Positions 24,835-34,905 of a DNA stretch of 64,000 nt are shown piece by piece. The position numbers and the translations under genes were made by a program. The DNA is from Acholoe squamosa. Its lineage: Eukaryota > Annelida > Polychaeta > Phyllodocida > Polynoidae. The stretch is from NCBI GenBank assembly GCA_949317995.1, contig OX439036.1:91673920-91737919 (forward strand), written 5' to 3'. The notes beneath the pieces are model-generated. The model made no database searches, was not told where the DNA came from, and saw only the letters and a program-made list of their open reading frames with translations. The number at the start of each line of letters is the position of its first letter. The stretch's first letter is position 1.

Positions 24835-26653
24835 CCCAGTAAACACACTACGTGTTTCAACGTAGATTTCTGGTAGATCTAGGTTGGTTTTCTACTGAAC
24901 CTCTATATGAGGTTCCAGTAACGTAGATATCGGTTGGTGGATATATGTTGATAAATAAGGTTTATGCTTCGCAATTTTAAGAGGTTTATCCACATAAATC
25001 TTGATCCATATTTTTGATTGGCTTTGTTCGTAGGTAGAACGATTGTAAGACGTAGATATTGGTTGGTTCATGTATGTAGATTTTGGATAAAAATTTCTAA
25101 TGATAAATAGTATTGTTTCATTTATCTAACCAAACTTTCATTTCATTAACAACTGCATTATAAAGATCAGGGATGAATAATGATGAAAATCAATCACTTG
25201 ATATGAAAAAAGATAACTCAGCTGGGCCTAGGTCTACAAGAATCCTGTACATATCATGGTGTTTAGAGTCCAGTACAGATAGATAGGATAAATAACAGAT
25301 TGACCCTGGAATAAACCATGTTTTCTATCATAATCAAATCTATTGGTGGACAGGCATCTGACCTACATGCAGTAGTTGTAATTATGTGCATTTTTAGGTA
25401 ATAATGGATAATAATTCCTATTTTCATATCCCTATGGGGATTAACACTGTATTGACATTACATCTTAAATATGCATTATTTAAGCAAGAGTATTTGTTGG
25501 TCATATAAAATATATGTACCATATGGGTTAGAGCATCATGTGGCAAAATCTCATTCAGTAATGAATTCTAGATTCCAAACAAACAGTGGAAATGTAGGTG
25601 TGCAGAGGGTGATAATAGGGAATATAGAAAGCACATGGTCATAGAGGTTGGAAATACGTTAGATTACGTCCCACATACGTTATTTTGGCAGCATATCCAA
25701 TACCAGTACAAATATGAAAGCTGTATGGTTACAGCTATCAAACATAGTCTGGGTCTATCTAAATGTAGAAAATAAAAATCACAAGGCAGATTCATTTCCA
25801 TTAATGCTCACCTAATCTGTTCTAAATGTTTCTACACGAAAAGAGGTCTGAAATACGTAAAATTACGTTTATCTACGTATTTCTGTAATTTCAGTTTATC
25901 TCAACAGGTGTCACTATTGCTGAGCATTGTATTTAATTTAGATTTCCATGATGATTGTCATCTATATTAATCAACTATACTAATTAAAACACATTATTGA
26001 GAACTCATTGTATCAACCTTTCATTTGGGAATAGGTTTGTGCAAAATATTCACTGATTGATGATGCTACCATGTATATTTTGGGATCCAGGTATGGTAAA
26101 CACCCATGCTGTAGCATTAAGAAATAGACTTATACACCTAGCATCACAGAACCTTCAACATACAATCAGGAGTTATACTTGACTCTTAATTCAAATGATG
26201 AAACTGATGGCTAAAGCATTGGTGTCTCTTGCTAAATACTGGCCCAGAATATTCCAGTATTATAGAATGAGACAAGGAAATAACATTCTTAAATGAATAA
26301 AGTTAACTGAGGGTATAGGGGTAGGTATATGAACGTCTCTTAGAGGTAATTTTACGTATATTGGAGCATAACCAGAACCTGCAAAACTACTTACATTGTA
26401 GTTATTAGTATAAAAGTATTGAAAATATACGTAGGATATCTAAATATATAGGAATATTTACGTTTAAAGAACATCATTTTTCTTCGTTAATTCGGGTAAT
26501 AATGAGGTATATGTACGTAAATTCTACATCTACGTCAGAAATACGTACATCAGCATACACGTTTATACGTTATTCTATGTTGAGAAAATACGTAAATGTA
26601 CTGAAATTTCTACGTGCAATCTACGTATGTATAACATAACTGTGTTTACTGGG
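24835..26653. mobile_element. ACGT-rich non-autonomous DNA transposon
   Basis: Inverted ends CCCAGTAAACACA (24835) and TGTGTTTACTGGG (ending 26653) enclose about 1.8 kb of AT-rich DNA with no coding frame. At the left end a subterminal motif ACGTAGATNTNGGTTGGT recurs at 24860, 24920 and 25050. The right half carries many ACGT/TACGTA words (for example AAATACGTAAAATTACG near 25852 and a cluster at 26510-26630). A hairpin CTGAACCTC/GAGGTTCCAG sits at about 24895-24917. Short inverted ends plus subterminal repeats are the usual signature of a cut-and-paste element, with the subterminal copies as likely transposase sites. I cannot assign the superfamily; AA on both sides could be a 2 bp target duplication. 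Confidence 0.75.
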
Positions 26654-26745
26654 AATGTACCATCAGCGAGTTACTCTCCCTTGTTATGTTTGTACACCAT
26701 AGTGACAAATGATCATGAACCAAAGGTGAACCCTTAAATGGTTAA
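26654..26745. mobile_element. Cloverleaf foldback element, copy 12, right half
   Basis: GAGTTACTCTCC (side hairpin), GTACACCATAGTGAC, then TCATGAACC and CCCTTAAATGGTTAA of the right outer arm. The left part appears to lie before 24835 (TATCGTGACTACACCAA), so the ACGT-rich element interrupts this copy. Confidence 0.55.
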
Positions 26746-27372
26746 GGAGCTTTCCTTTTTGAGAGACATTGTCCTCTAATACACAGTGATTAGTTTGATC
26801 TCTTTTTACATCATATCAGATCACGAGCCATATTTTGTCTCTGTATGTTGTAATACGGATATGAACGGATATGAACTGAAGAGAAAAGATTGCTGAAAGT
26901 CATCCCATCACCACAGCTAGATAACCTTTCTTCTCTCTCCCTTTCTATCAACAAATGACCACTCCATTGTGGGGATCCTCTCAATCCTTGCACCCTTCTC
27001 CCCTTACCATGGCTCCCACATGCAGTGCTCATTGATAAACAGTGTGTCCACATAAATTGTATGTGTACAATATGAGGCTGGCAAACATTAACCATGGACC
27101 CCATATTATACACCATCTCTGTGTACTCGGTAAATAAGGCCTGATCTGTCTATTTGTACTGCTATAGCTTCAACCAAAGAGGATCATTAAGACGCTTCCA
27201 TTACTGTATATTTCCATGTACATGTACATTTGTACATACCTTTAACATTCCTATATCATGTGTATTGAGAGGGAGTAACAGAGAGACAGAGAGACAGAGA
27301 TAGACAGAGACAGAGAGCGAGTGTGTGTATCGGGGAAGGGTAAAGGGGAAAGATGGAAGTTTTTATGATTTT
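26746..27372. other. Unassigned spacer with GACA/GAGA repeats
   Basis: No gene. 27269-27325 is imperfect GAGA/GACA simple sequence, about 50 bp upstream of SINE-like copy 4. Confidence 0.5.
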
Positions 27373-27567
27373 GAGTGAGTGAGTAAAATTGTTTTACGCC
27401 ATTTCAACAGCCGAGGTCATGTTCATGGCGGAAACTACATTATACATCACATTATACATACATCAGATGGATGTTCCGACGCCTGCGCATATTTGCACCA
27501 GCCACACATATAGGGTATAGAAAATACAAGATTAAGACTCTTTAAGGTTGGGCTAGGCAAGCCCAGA
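27373..27567 (+). mobile_element. SINE-like GAGTGAGT repeat, copy 4 (divergent)
   Basis: It has GAGTGAGTGAGTAAAATTG, TTTTACGCCATTTCAACAGC, GCCTGCGCATATTTGCACCA and the 3' hairpin GGGCTAGGCAAGCCC. It carries an internal short duplication (CATTATACATCACATTATAC) and is more diverged than the other three. Confidence 0.65.
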
Positions 27568-30502
27568 ATATAATTTTGTACATGTAGATTGTTAATATGC
27601 AAATATGTTTTCATTCGGGCACCTTTCTAGAGATAGAGCCAGACACCCAGTAGAGGATGACAGAAGGGGAGGGGCTGGTTTAACTACAACTGTACAACCT
27701 GTGAAGCACCTTATCACGATGTGGTAGTAAAATTTGCTGTGACCTGAAAACGAACTATCAGTATTGTACTTGTTGAACTAAGGGCTGGTTGGTTGGCGGC
27801 CCGGCTGCTACCTTTTGTGTAGACTTAGTGAGTGTGAGGCATCACACGGCCAGTCCGTGTGTGCGCTGCCAGACTGCAGAATGGAGGGGGAGGCGTTGGC
27901 TCACGCGACGCCCGTCATTAGTTGCATGTGCTTGGCAAGACGCTAAAGTCCCCTTCTCCATGGGGTAGTACCCCTGTCACAAGCTAGAGGGTATTGATGT
28001 AGGAGATGGGGGGGGGGGGTTACTCAGGTGTCTAATTAGGTATATATGTTAACGGTTTGTGTCATCTTTCTTTGTTAATATGTGTCTCTCCCTCTCTGCT
28101 CTCTCCCTATGTATCTGTCTCCGCTACCAATTCCTCCATCATTGCCTCTTTCCTTGTGATATTACATCTCTGTTCCTCTGATTCTGCCCCTCCCATCTTT
28201 CCTAAATAAAAAAAAAAGCTCCTTCGATCCTATAATTATTGGCCTCTTACTCCGACTGTTTCTTCTGTTCATTTCCTATATTATCTTCTAGCTATTTGCA
28301 TTCTTCATTGCCTTACTGCAAACAATTACATGTACAGTATCATATACTTGGCATGCTTCGGTATGAATTATGCTTACCACAGTATTTTTCTTTGGCTAGC
28401 ATATTGTTCTGTCGAAGCAAGTAGATTTTACAATACTTGTTAGGGTGGGATGGAAGGAAAAACTGCGTTTCTCTATCTTTAGTGTATCTAATCTATTACT
28501 AGATAAGTGATCCGGTCATCACTCCACATTTTATCAATGTATGGTTACATTGAACGAGCAGGATGAGAAGGGGAAGCACGCTTAGGGTCACGCAATTGGT
28601 CTCTTCTCAAAACGATTGTGGCACCCATTAATTATATCATCGCCTTCTGGAGCAGCAAAAAGGAAGACACCATTGTATTGTAGTGATTAAGTAGATGCAT
28701 TGCCATCCACGTATTGTAGCATACCATCCCTTTCCTTTACCCAGAGGACGATTTCTTGTGCCCTCCCATGGCCCCACACCCCACGCCTGTGACGTCACCA
28801 TTCCCAGCAGTCTTTGCTGTATACAATGGCCGCCAGGTAAGGGCCCTTTGGTTGATGGATGTGAATATGGCATGCCTACCTATCCCCTGATACTACCCTA
28901 CCCCTCTAGCTGCCTTCCTCTTCCAGTGCCTACCTGTCCCATACAGCCTGTTATACTTACGCCCACTTCTCATGCACATACATGTACTGGATTTCCTATT
29001 TTCCTATTATTTGGCGTGTCCCTGGGTTCTGTCCGATGGTCTCATGTTAACCCCCGAAGTAACTCACCTCGTCCTCTTATTTAGCTCTGGAAAGGAGTTC
29101 AGCAGAATCTCCCTCTTGACCAAGATTTATCTAAATCAGCTGATATGATGGGCCAAAATCTGTACTGGTACATTCCTCGTGGGTTGGCATATATTTAATT
29201 GGTCCTCTCTGGGGTCCTGTTTTACACACTCAAGTATAGCCCCGTACAACTCCCACGCCCCATCTCACTGATAACGGCCTACCATACCTACCCAGGACTC
29301 ATGCGCACCTCTCCAGTTCCGGTGCTGCTAATACCTGCCCCTAGAGCCGCTGACACGCAAGACGTCACGTGACCGGGCTTCTACGAGGGCTATCCCTACT
29401 CTTTCATGGACCTACTCCCTTTTATTTCTGCCAGCAATGCATAAAAAGGTTCCTCCTCAGTTTTTGTCATTCACCTGAATCATATTAACTCAGGCAATTA
29501 GTCCAGCACACTCCAGGGACCGATCAAAAAAGGAAGTTAGTGAAAGTGGAAAACAAACTAATATCATTGAAGTATTCAGTGCGGTTTTGCTTCAGAAAGG
29601 ACCCAAAGTTTTCCGTACTGAGACAACCAGTGTTTAATTTATCGGCTTAATTATAGAGTTCATGTTACCGTACTCCTGTTTTATTGATAATACAATCCTA
29701 GACTCTCTAGGGGTAGGCTGATATATTGTGGCTCTAAACTTCTGTGCAATGGAAACTGTAATGTATTCTAAGAGTAAAAAAAATCAAAAACGCATCGTAT
29801 GGAAAATCATTTGCAAAACAAATTACTTTGGATCCCCCTTTTTTTGTTTTCATTTTATTTTTTAATCACAGAGAGTTGATGAAAGGAAGGTGTATTGATT
29901 CAAAATCACCCTCTATAAAATAAATGGATAGGTGGTGGTCAGAAGTAGGGAGTCACAAAGGGATTCAGATTTAAGTGATCTTATAAGCGGGCCCAACATC
30001 TGAACACTTATTGTCTTTTGCTTTCCTTGATAACCTAGAAAGGAATTCTAGCAATTGAGTATTCCTGTCATTATCAAGACATGTTACATTGTATTATTTC
30101 TTTCTGTGTATCAAAACATGTGCAACACTCGGGGGTAGCTCACAACTACCCCACAGTGACGGCACAGGGTACAGAACGTTTGGTGATCAGAAGATAGAGA
30201 CACTTCGACAGTCATGGGAACCAGAAAGGGACTACATGAACAGAGTGGGAAGAACAATTAGATGTGTTACATAATCTCCACAATCTCTGGCTAAATCTCC
30301 AAATAAGTACCCTGGACTATCTGTTGTTGTGAAGGACATGATCCCGGGTGGAGGTTTCTAGGCTTAACACGAGTGGTTGTGGGCCCAGCATGTATTCCCT
30401 GTCCTAACACACTAAAGATAGCTTGTCTCGTTAATTGAGTGCCTCTTAATATCCATGATAATTCAAATGTCAGACGTGTCCTGAATATCATATCCTGTTT
30501 GA
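27568..30502. other. Unassigned stretch
   Basis: No gene recognised. 27790-27950 is CpG-richer (GGCTCACGCGACGCC) and may be a conserved element. 28695-29084 is an open, Pro-rich frame without domain character. G12-like runs occur near 28008. Confidence 0.4.
29364..29373. promoter_or_regulatory. Palindromic E-box GTCACGTGAC
   Basis: GTCACGTGAC is the ideal USF/TFEB (CLEAR-type) E-box, here fused to a half CRE as GACGTCACGTGACC. Its flanks hold several CpGs. No promoter is otherwise visible. Confidence 0.35.
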
Positions 30503-30742
30503 CTATTTAAGAGCTGCATGATGCCTTTGTGTCCATGTTCCTCTGTCGTCATGATGCACCAATGCAGTGTTGGAAAGTCTTCTCACCAGAATTGCATAGC
30601 TATAAGATGCCAGCCATTTGGGAGTATATACCTGCGAGGAATAGCTTTAGCCTTTGTAAGTAGAATTATTGGGGCTGCATTAATGCATCTTGGACAAAAT
30701 GAACATAGTGCATTACAGCAATATGCACCACTTTAAGGTTTA
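30503..30742. mobile_element. Cloverleaf foldback element, copy 13
   Basis: It has TTTAAGAGCTGCATGATGCC, TCCATGTTCCTCTGTCGTCA, TGATGCACCAATGCAGTG, TTGGGGCTGCATTAATGCAT, and ends CACTTTAAGGTTTA. Confidence 0.7.
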
Positions 30743-31361
30743 CTGGGGGTACTTAATAGTCAGGTTATGAGCTGAAGGTGATGGGATGGGGAGAGAGTGG
30801 GTACTTCTTCAATTGCAGGTTTTTGTTGGTATATTCCCATCTGTATTTATGTTGCTTTGTTCGGTGGATACTCCATGCTGATATCCTAATTGTTAAGAGT
30901 GACTGTCAACAGGTAGAGTAAGTTATATAATTCAAAGACAAAATATTCAACTTAGGATCTGGGTTATGTTAATATTTAAACAAAAAAGAAATCCCTCGCA
31001 TCATTCTGTAATTTTAACTTAAAAACATGTACCAATCCGCGTGTGTACCTTTACTTTATTACAACCATGTCTACGCACTACATATCTATTTATACATGTC
31101 CAAGCCAAGGATGTGTTAACAGCATATAACATGTAGATCTATCTATACAGGCGCCCACCACCACTAAAACCCTTCACGTACTCACACGCTTATGTTGCAC
31201 TGACAACGACATACTAATGGCGGAGGGGAGTATTTTTAAAGGTGTGTCATGGACAGGTGGCCCACCTGGCCACAACTAACACCTCCAGTACCGTGCAGAC
31301 TGCTGCTGTTACTGCAGCCTCCTCCCGGGTCTCAGGGGTTGAACAGGTGCGCAGCCCCATC
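30743..31361. other. Unassigned spacer
   Basis: No gene or repeat recognised. Confidence 0.4.
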
Positions 31362-31588
31362 AAACCTTTAAAGGGCGTATAACGGTTAAATGATTTTGTT
31401 CTTTAGTTTAGATGATGCACAAATGCAACCCTGGCGAGATACGTTCCGCGGTTCAAACATTACCCAAGAGTTGACATGATGCTCCAAACCAGTTCTGGAA
31501 AGAGTTATCACCAGTGCTGCACGGTGGTGGGTCATGGCGATAATGAAGCATTTAACCTGGAGGCACCACGCGGCCCTTGAAGGGTTTC
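31362..31588. mobile_element. Cloverleaf foldback element, copy 14
   Basis: Outer arms AACCTTTAAAGGGCG and GCGGCCCTTGAAGGGTTT are well kept. Inside are GATGCACAAATGCAACCCTG and CACCAGTGCTGCACGGTGG. Confidence 0.7.
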
Positions 31589-32569
31589 CTTGCTGGGTGT
31601 GCACGCATGGAGGAGTGGTATGTATGGTGCAGATAGCATTAGATAGGAAGCTGTCTGGGTGTTTGTACATACTGGAGAATATTGTACATATGTACTACAT
31701 GTGGGTGGTACACTGAGCTAAAGATAACGGTGTAGGTATAATAAATATCTATACGTTGTAGATATACCGGTAGATTTATATTATTTTATATGTGCATTTA
31801 CAGGAGGTGAGACTAATAACTCAATAACAGGCTCATGTACAGTATACATGTAATAATGTCACACAATGTCAGACAACTGATTCTCACACGCTTGGCCAAA
31901 ATTTAACCACCACTCTACACTACTACTCCACGATATCATTCTATGTGAGAAAATATGAATTAATCAAATTACTCCAACACTGCTCGTGTGCTGTTTAAAA
32001 AGCACACTATGCAATTATGAATCATTAAAGCCATTCCACACTTTTTTTATATTGAATTCGGAATAACTGGTGATAATTAGTATATGTTTGCCAGATGGTG
32101 TATAGTGTAACAATGTACACTGTTTTGTATTGACACCAACCCTGACTCAAACTGTCCATCACCAGGAGTCTCCAAGTTGGCATAACCTTTACAGCTCCAC
32201 CTTAGAGTGACAACATGTCTGAAGATGTCTGGTATACGAACTACAACTATGCAGGTAAATACAGCAACTACAAACATCTGACCCGGGGATGAGGGGTGGG
32301 GGTCAACTTTACCATGGCAATGGAATTTGTTGTCAAGCAGTAAAAAGAAACATCAAGTTCAAAACATGTGGAAAGATCCCTGTACTTGGCATTGGAAATG
32401 GCATGTACTATGCTTCTAGGAATGAAAAGTTATTGACAGTAGACATTAAAATGATGGATGAGCAGTGTTGTTTACATGATAACTAACACCTTTTCATTTT
32501 TTAATATCCCCATAGCATGGGACCAGACCAGTTGCCATGTAGCATGTGGCCTGTGGGGTATGAACTGTC
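31589..32569. other. Unassigned spacer
   Basis: No gene recognised; AT-rich near 31740-31800 and 31930-32060. Confidence 0.4.
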
Positions 32570-33290
32570 TTAACCCTTACGTGCCCATAATAGCAAAAGT
32601 GTGCTCTTAAGCATGTATGTATGTTTAACAGACCACCATGGGTTTAATATCAGTCAGATCAAGATGATTTTACCACCAGAAGACTCGTAATGCCAAGGGC
32701 TTTCCAACAATACCAAAAGTGTCATGTTGCGTTAAATATGTAACTATTTGTAGGTCCTATTGCAGAAAATATTGAATTGAAAATAGGCTTAAAATACATG
32801 AAAAGTGTGCTCTCTGGCCATGGGGGGGACAGATTAATTACAGAAAATTCACTAAAATGACAGAATTAATGATAATAAAATGAAAAGTTAGTTTTAAATC
32901 TTATTTTCATAGCTTTTTCGAAGGATTCCAACGATGATGTCGATGACCTTCGGTTTTCATTGGAATAAACTTATATTGGGTGCCAAAATAATGATTAAGA
33001 AGTATAAAATATCCTTTATACATCAAAAAGATACAAAATATGGCCTACTGGGTAATTCCATCTAAATCAGCCTAATTCAACCTCTTGGACTAGAATCAAT
33101 TCCTGTTATTTCATAAATTGTTCTTATGTGTGCATTATATCACATTTTCTGAAAGCTGTTTGAATGCCCTTTTCCATCAAACATGAATCCACAATTCATT
33201 TTCAAAATAAAATGGGTAATGACCTGCACAATGTGAACTATGTTGAACAAGCTACCTTCCTAAACATAATTCTCGGCACGAAAAGGTTAA
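32570..33290. mobile_element. TTAA-flanked element, piggyBac-like ends
   Basis: TTAA-CCCTTACGTGCC at the left and GGCACGAAAAGG-TTAA at the right: 12 bp inverted ends with two mismatches, inside a TTAA duplication. TTAA targets with CCCTT-type ends are typical of piggyBac-like elements. The interior (about 0.7 kb) is AT-rich with no coding frame, so it is non-autonomous if real. The word AAAAGTGTG(C/T) recurs inside. Only one copy is seen here. Confidence 0.6.
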
Positions 33291-33405
33291 GAACGACAGA
33301 CAGACAGCACCACTTGAGGTGTGTGCGTGTGGATGTGTTTAGGGTTGTCATGTAAGGTCGAAGGTAAGAGGCATGGGTATACGACTGCCAGGTGGATGAG
33401 AGGTA

Positions 33406-33665
33406 TTAACCCTATAAGGGTGGCATTGTGTGTTTAATGCATCATGTCGCCATTATACTGTAATGCAGCCCTGTCGGGTAACTCTCTATCTATAGCTACA
33501 GTCATGGATCATGCTGACTCTATCAGCTTGATACACCCACAATGGTTCAACATGCTGCACTAATGCAGTGCTGGTGAGTAGGCACGCCAGTGCTGCATTT
33601 ACGCATCATGCCAACCACAGAACATAAACCTGGAGGGATGATGGAGCCCTTGAAGGCCTTAAGGG
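33406..33665. mobile_element. Cloverleaf foldback element, copy 15
   Basis: It starts TTAACCCTATAAGGGTGGCA. It has AATGCAGCCCTGTCGGGTAA, a TTGATACACCCACAATGG central arm, the side hairpin GCAGTGCTGGTGAGTAGGCA, and ends CCCTTGAAGGCCTTAAGGGC. One of the longest copies. Confidence 0.75.
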
Positions 33666-33774
33666 CCCTGTAGTACCCACCTGGAGTACTGGTGTCCACA
33701 TGGAGTAGATAGCACGTACATATATTGCCAACGATGACACCAGAACCCCTTCTGTCTACTTCACTATTTAGGGG

Positions 33775-34160
33775 TATGGGGTCGGAAGAGCAGAGAGGGG
33801 AAGAGCAGAAGTATGTCATGTTTGGGTGGGTAGTGGGATGTTCAAGTGACTAGGGAGGGGCAAGGTAGATTCTAAGATGGCATTGTTCAGAGGATATGGT
33901 GGCAGGGTGGTAGGAAAGATACGATTGTGAAGAGATGGAAAGGTGAAGGAGGGAGGGATAGGCCGGGGGTGGGGACAGGGATGGGAGGAGGAGGGCATTA
34001 GGGAACTGGAGAGGGAGAATTCTTTTGGGAGGACATAAGGAGGACAGTGAAGGGAAAGTAGAACATAGTAATGGAGGGTATGAGATAGAGGTTAAAGGAC
34101 ATAGATGATGGGGAAGGCAGGAGAAAGTAAGCGGAGAGACAGGGAAGTAAGGTTATTCGG
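33775..34160 (+). repeat. Purine-rich, strand-asymmetric tract
   Basis: The plus strand is dominated by G and A for nearly 400 bp. Runs such as GGAGGGAGGGATAGG and GGGGGTGGGGACAGGG at 33949-33984 are G-quadruplex prone. It yields Pro/Ser-rich frames on the minus strand that are not genes. Confidence 0.6.
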
Positions 34161-34300
34161 TAGTGTAGAACAGACCAAGTAGAAGTAGATTCTGGGCTGA
34201 TCGTGTTAGCAGAGGACCTACATTTTGTAGTAGTCTGTGTCAGTGTCACATTGCAATTACTCATCTCTACCCCCCCCCCCCCTCCAGCCCCTCTGCCAGG

Positions 34301-34405
34301 CGTCGAGTGGCGCTGTCTGCTTTAATGGCCTCATCCCATGCCGCCCGGGCACACTCCTAATTAATAGGTCAAAGGCTGCGGCCGGGGCGGCCCGATAACG
34401 GAGGC
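34301..34405. promoter_or_regulatory. CpG-rich candidate conserved element
   Basis: It has CpG-dense sequence (GGCTGCGGCCGGGGCGGCCC) beside TAATTA (34358) and AGGTCAAAGG (34366), the latter a nuclear-receptor-type site. It stands out from CpG-poor flanks. No exon is evident; enhancer status is inference. Confidence 0.25.
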
Positions 34406-34556
34406 ATGTATGCACACTTGGCCTACTCGTGGTTTTTATCTGCTGCTACTTATGTAGTGTACACAGGGACTGAGGAGTAAAAGCTGTTGTAGCCAATACA
34501 ATCTGTGTACACAGTGTCACCTCCGCAGACACAGGGTACATCAACCTGTATATATT

Positions 34557-34609
34557 AGAAATACCTGAGTAGTATAGGAATTGAGCAGAAATACCTGAGT
34601 AGTATAGGA
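34557..34609 (+). repeat. Short tandem duplication
   Basis: Two near-identical units beginning AGAAATACCTGAGTAGTATA, spaced 30 bp apart. Confidence 0.8.
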
Positions 34610-34749
34610 ATCGGGGTTCAATCTCAGGGGAGGCATATTGACCTAATTTGTATCTGTAATATTCTGTACTATTGAGAACTAGGCACTACACAATATACTT
34701 GAGTGTTTTGGCTTTGGCTAGTGGTTTGGGTTTGGTTTAAGGTTACGGA

Positions 34750-34880
34750 AAACGGAGCAGTGCTGAGCAACTTGTAATGCATCGGTGCATCATGACCACC
34801 CTTTGGGACTCTATCAAACCTATACGGTTGACAAACTGCATTCAATATCATCGGAATTCCACGCAGGTCTGGAAAGAACG
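34750..34880. mobile_element. Possible cloverleaf element remnant
   Basis: GTGCTGAGCAACTTGTAATG and CATCGGTGCATCATGACC, then a CCTATACGGTTGACA central-like piece. The rest is too diverged to align by eye. Confidence 0.35.
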
Positions 34881-34905
34881 GCCACATTTATGGACCTACA
34901 ACATT

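Noticed and set aside
28695-29084. 129-codon Pro-rich frame
   Set aside because: Pyrimidine-rich low-complexity sequence; no signal or domain recognised.
34612-34628. GGGGTTCAATCTC as a polymerase III B box
   Set aside because: No A box at the proper distance upstream.
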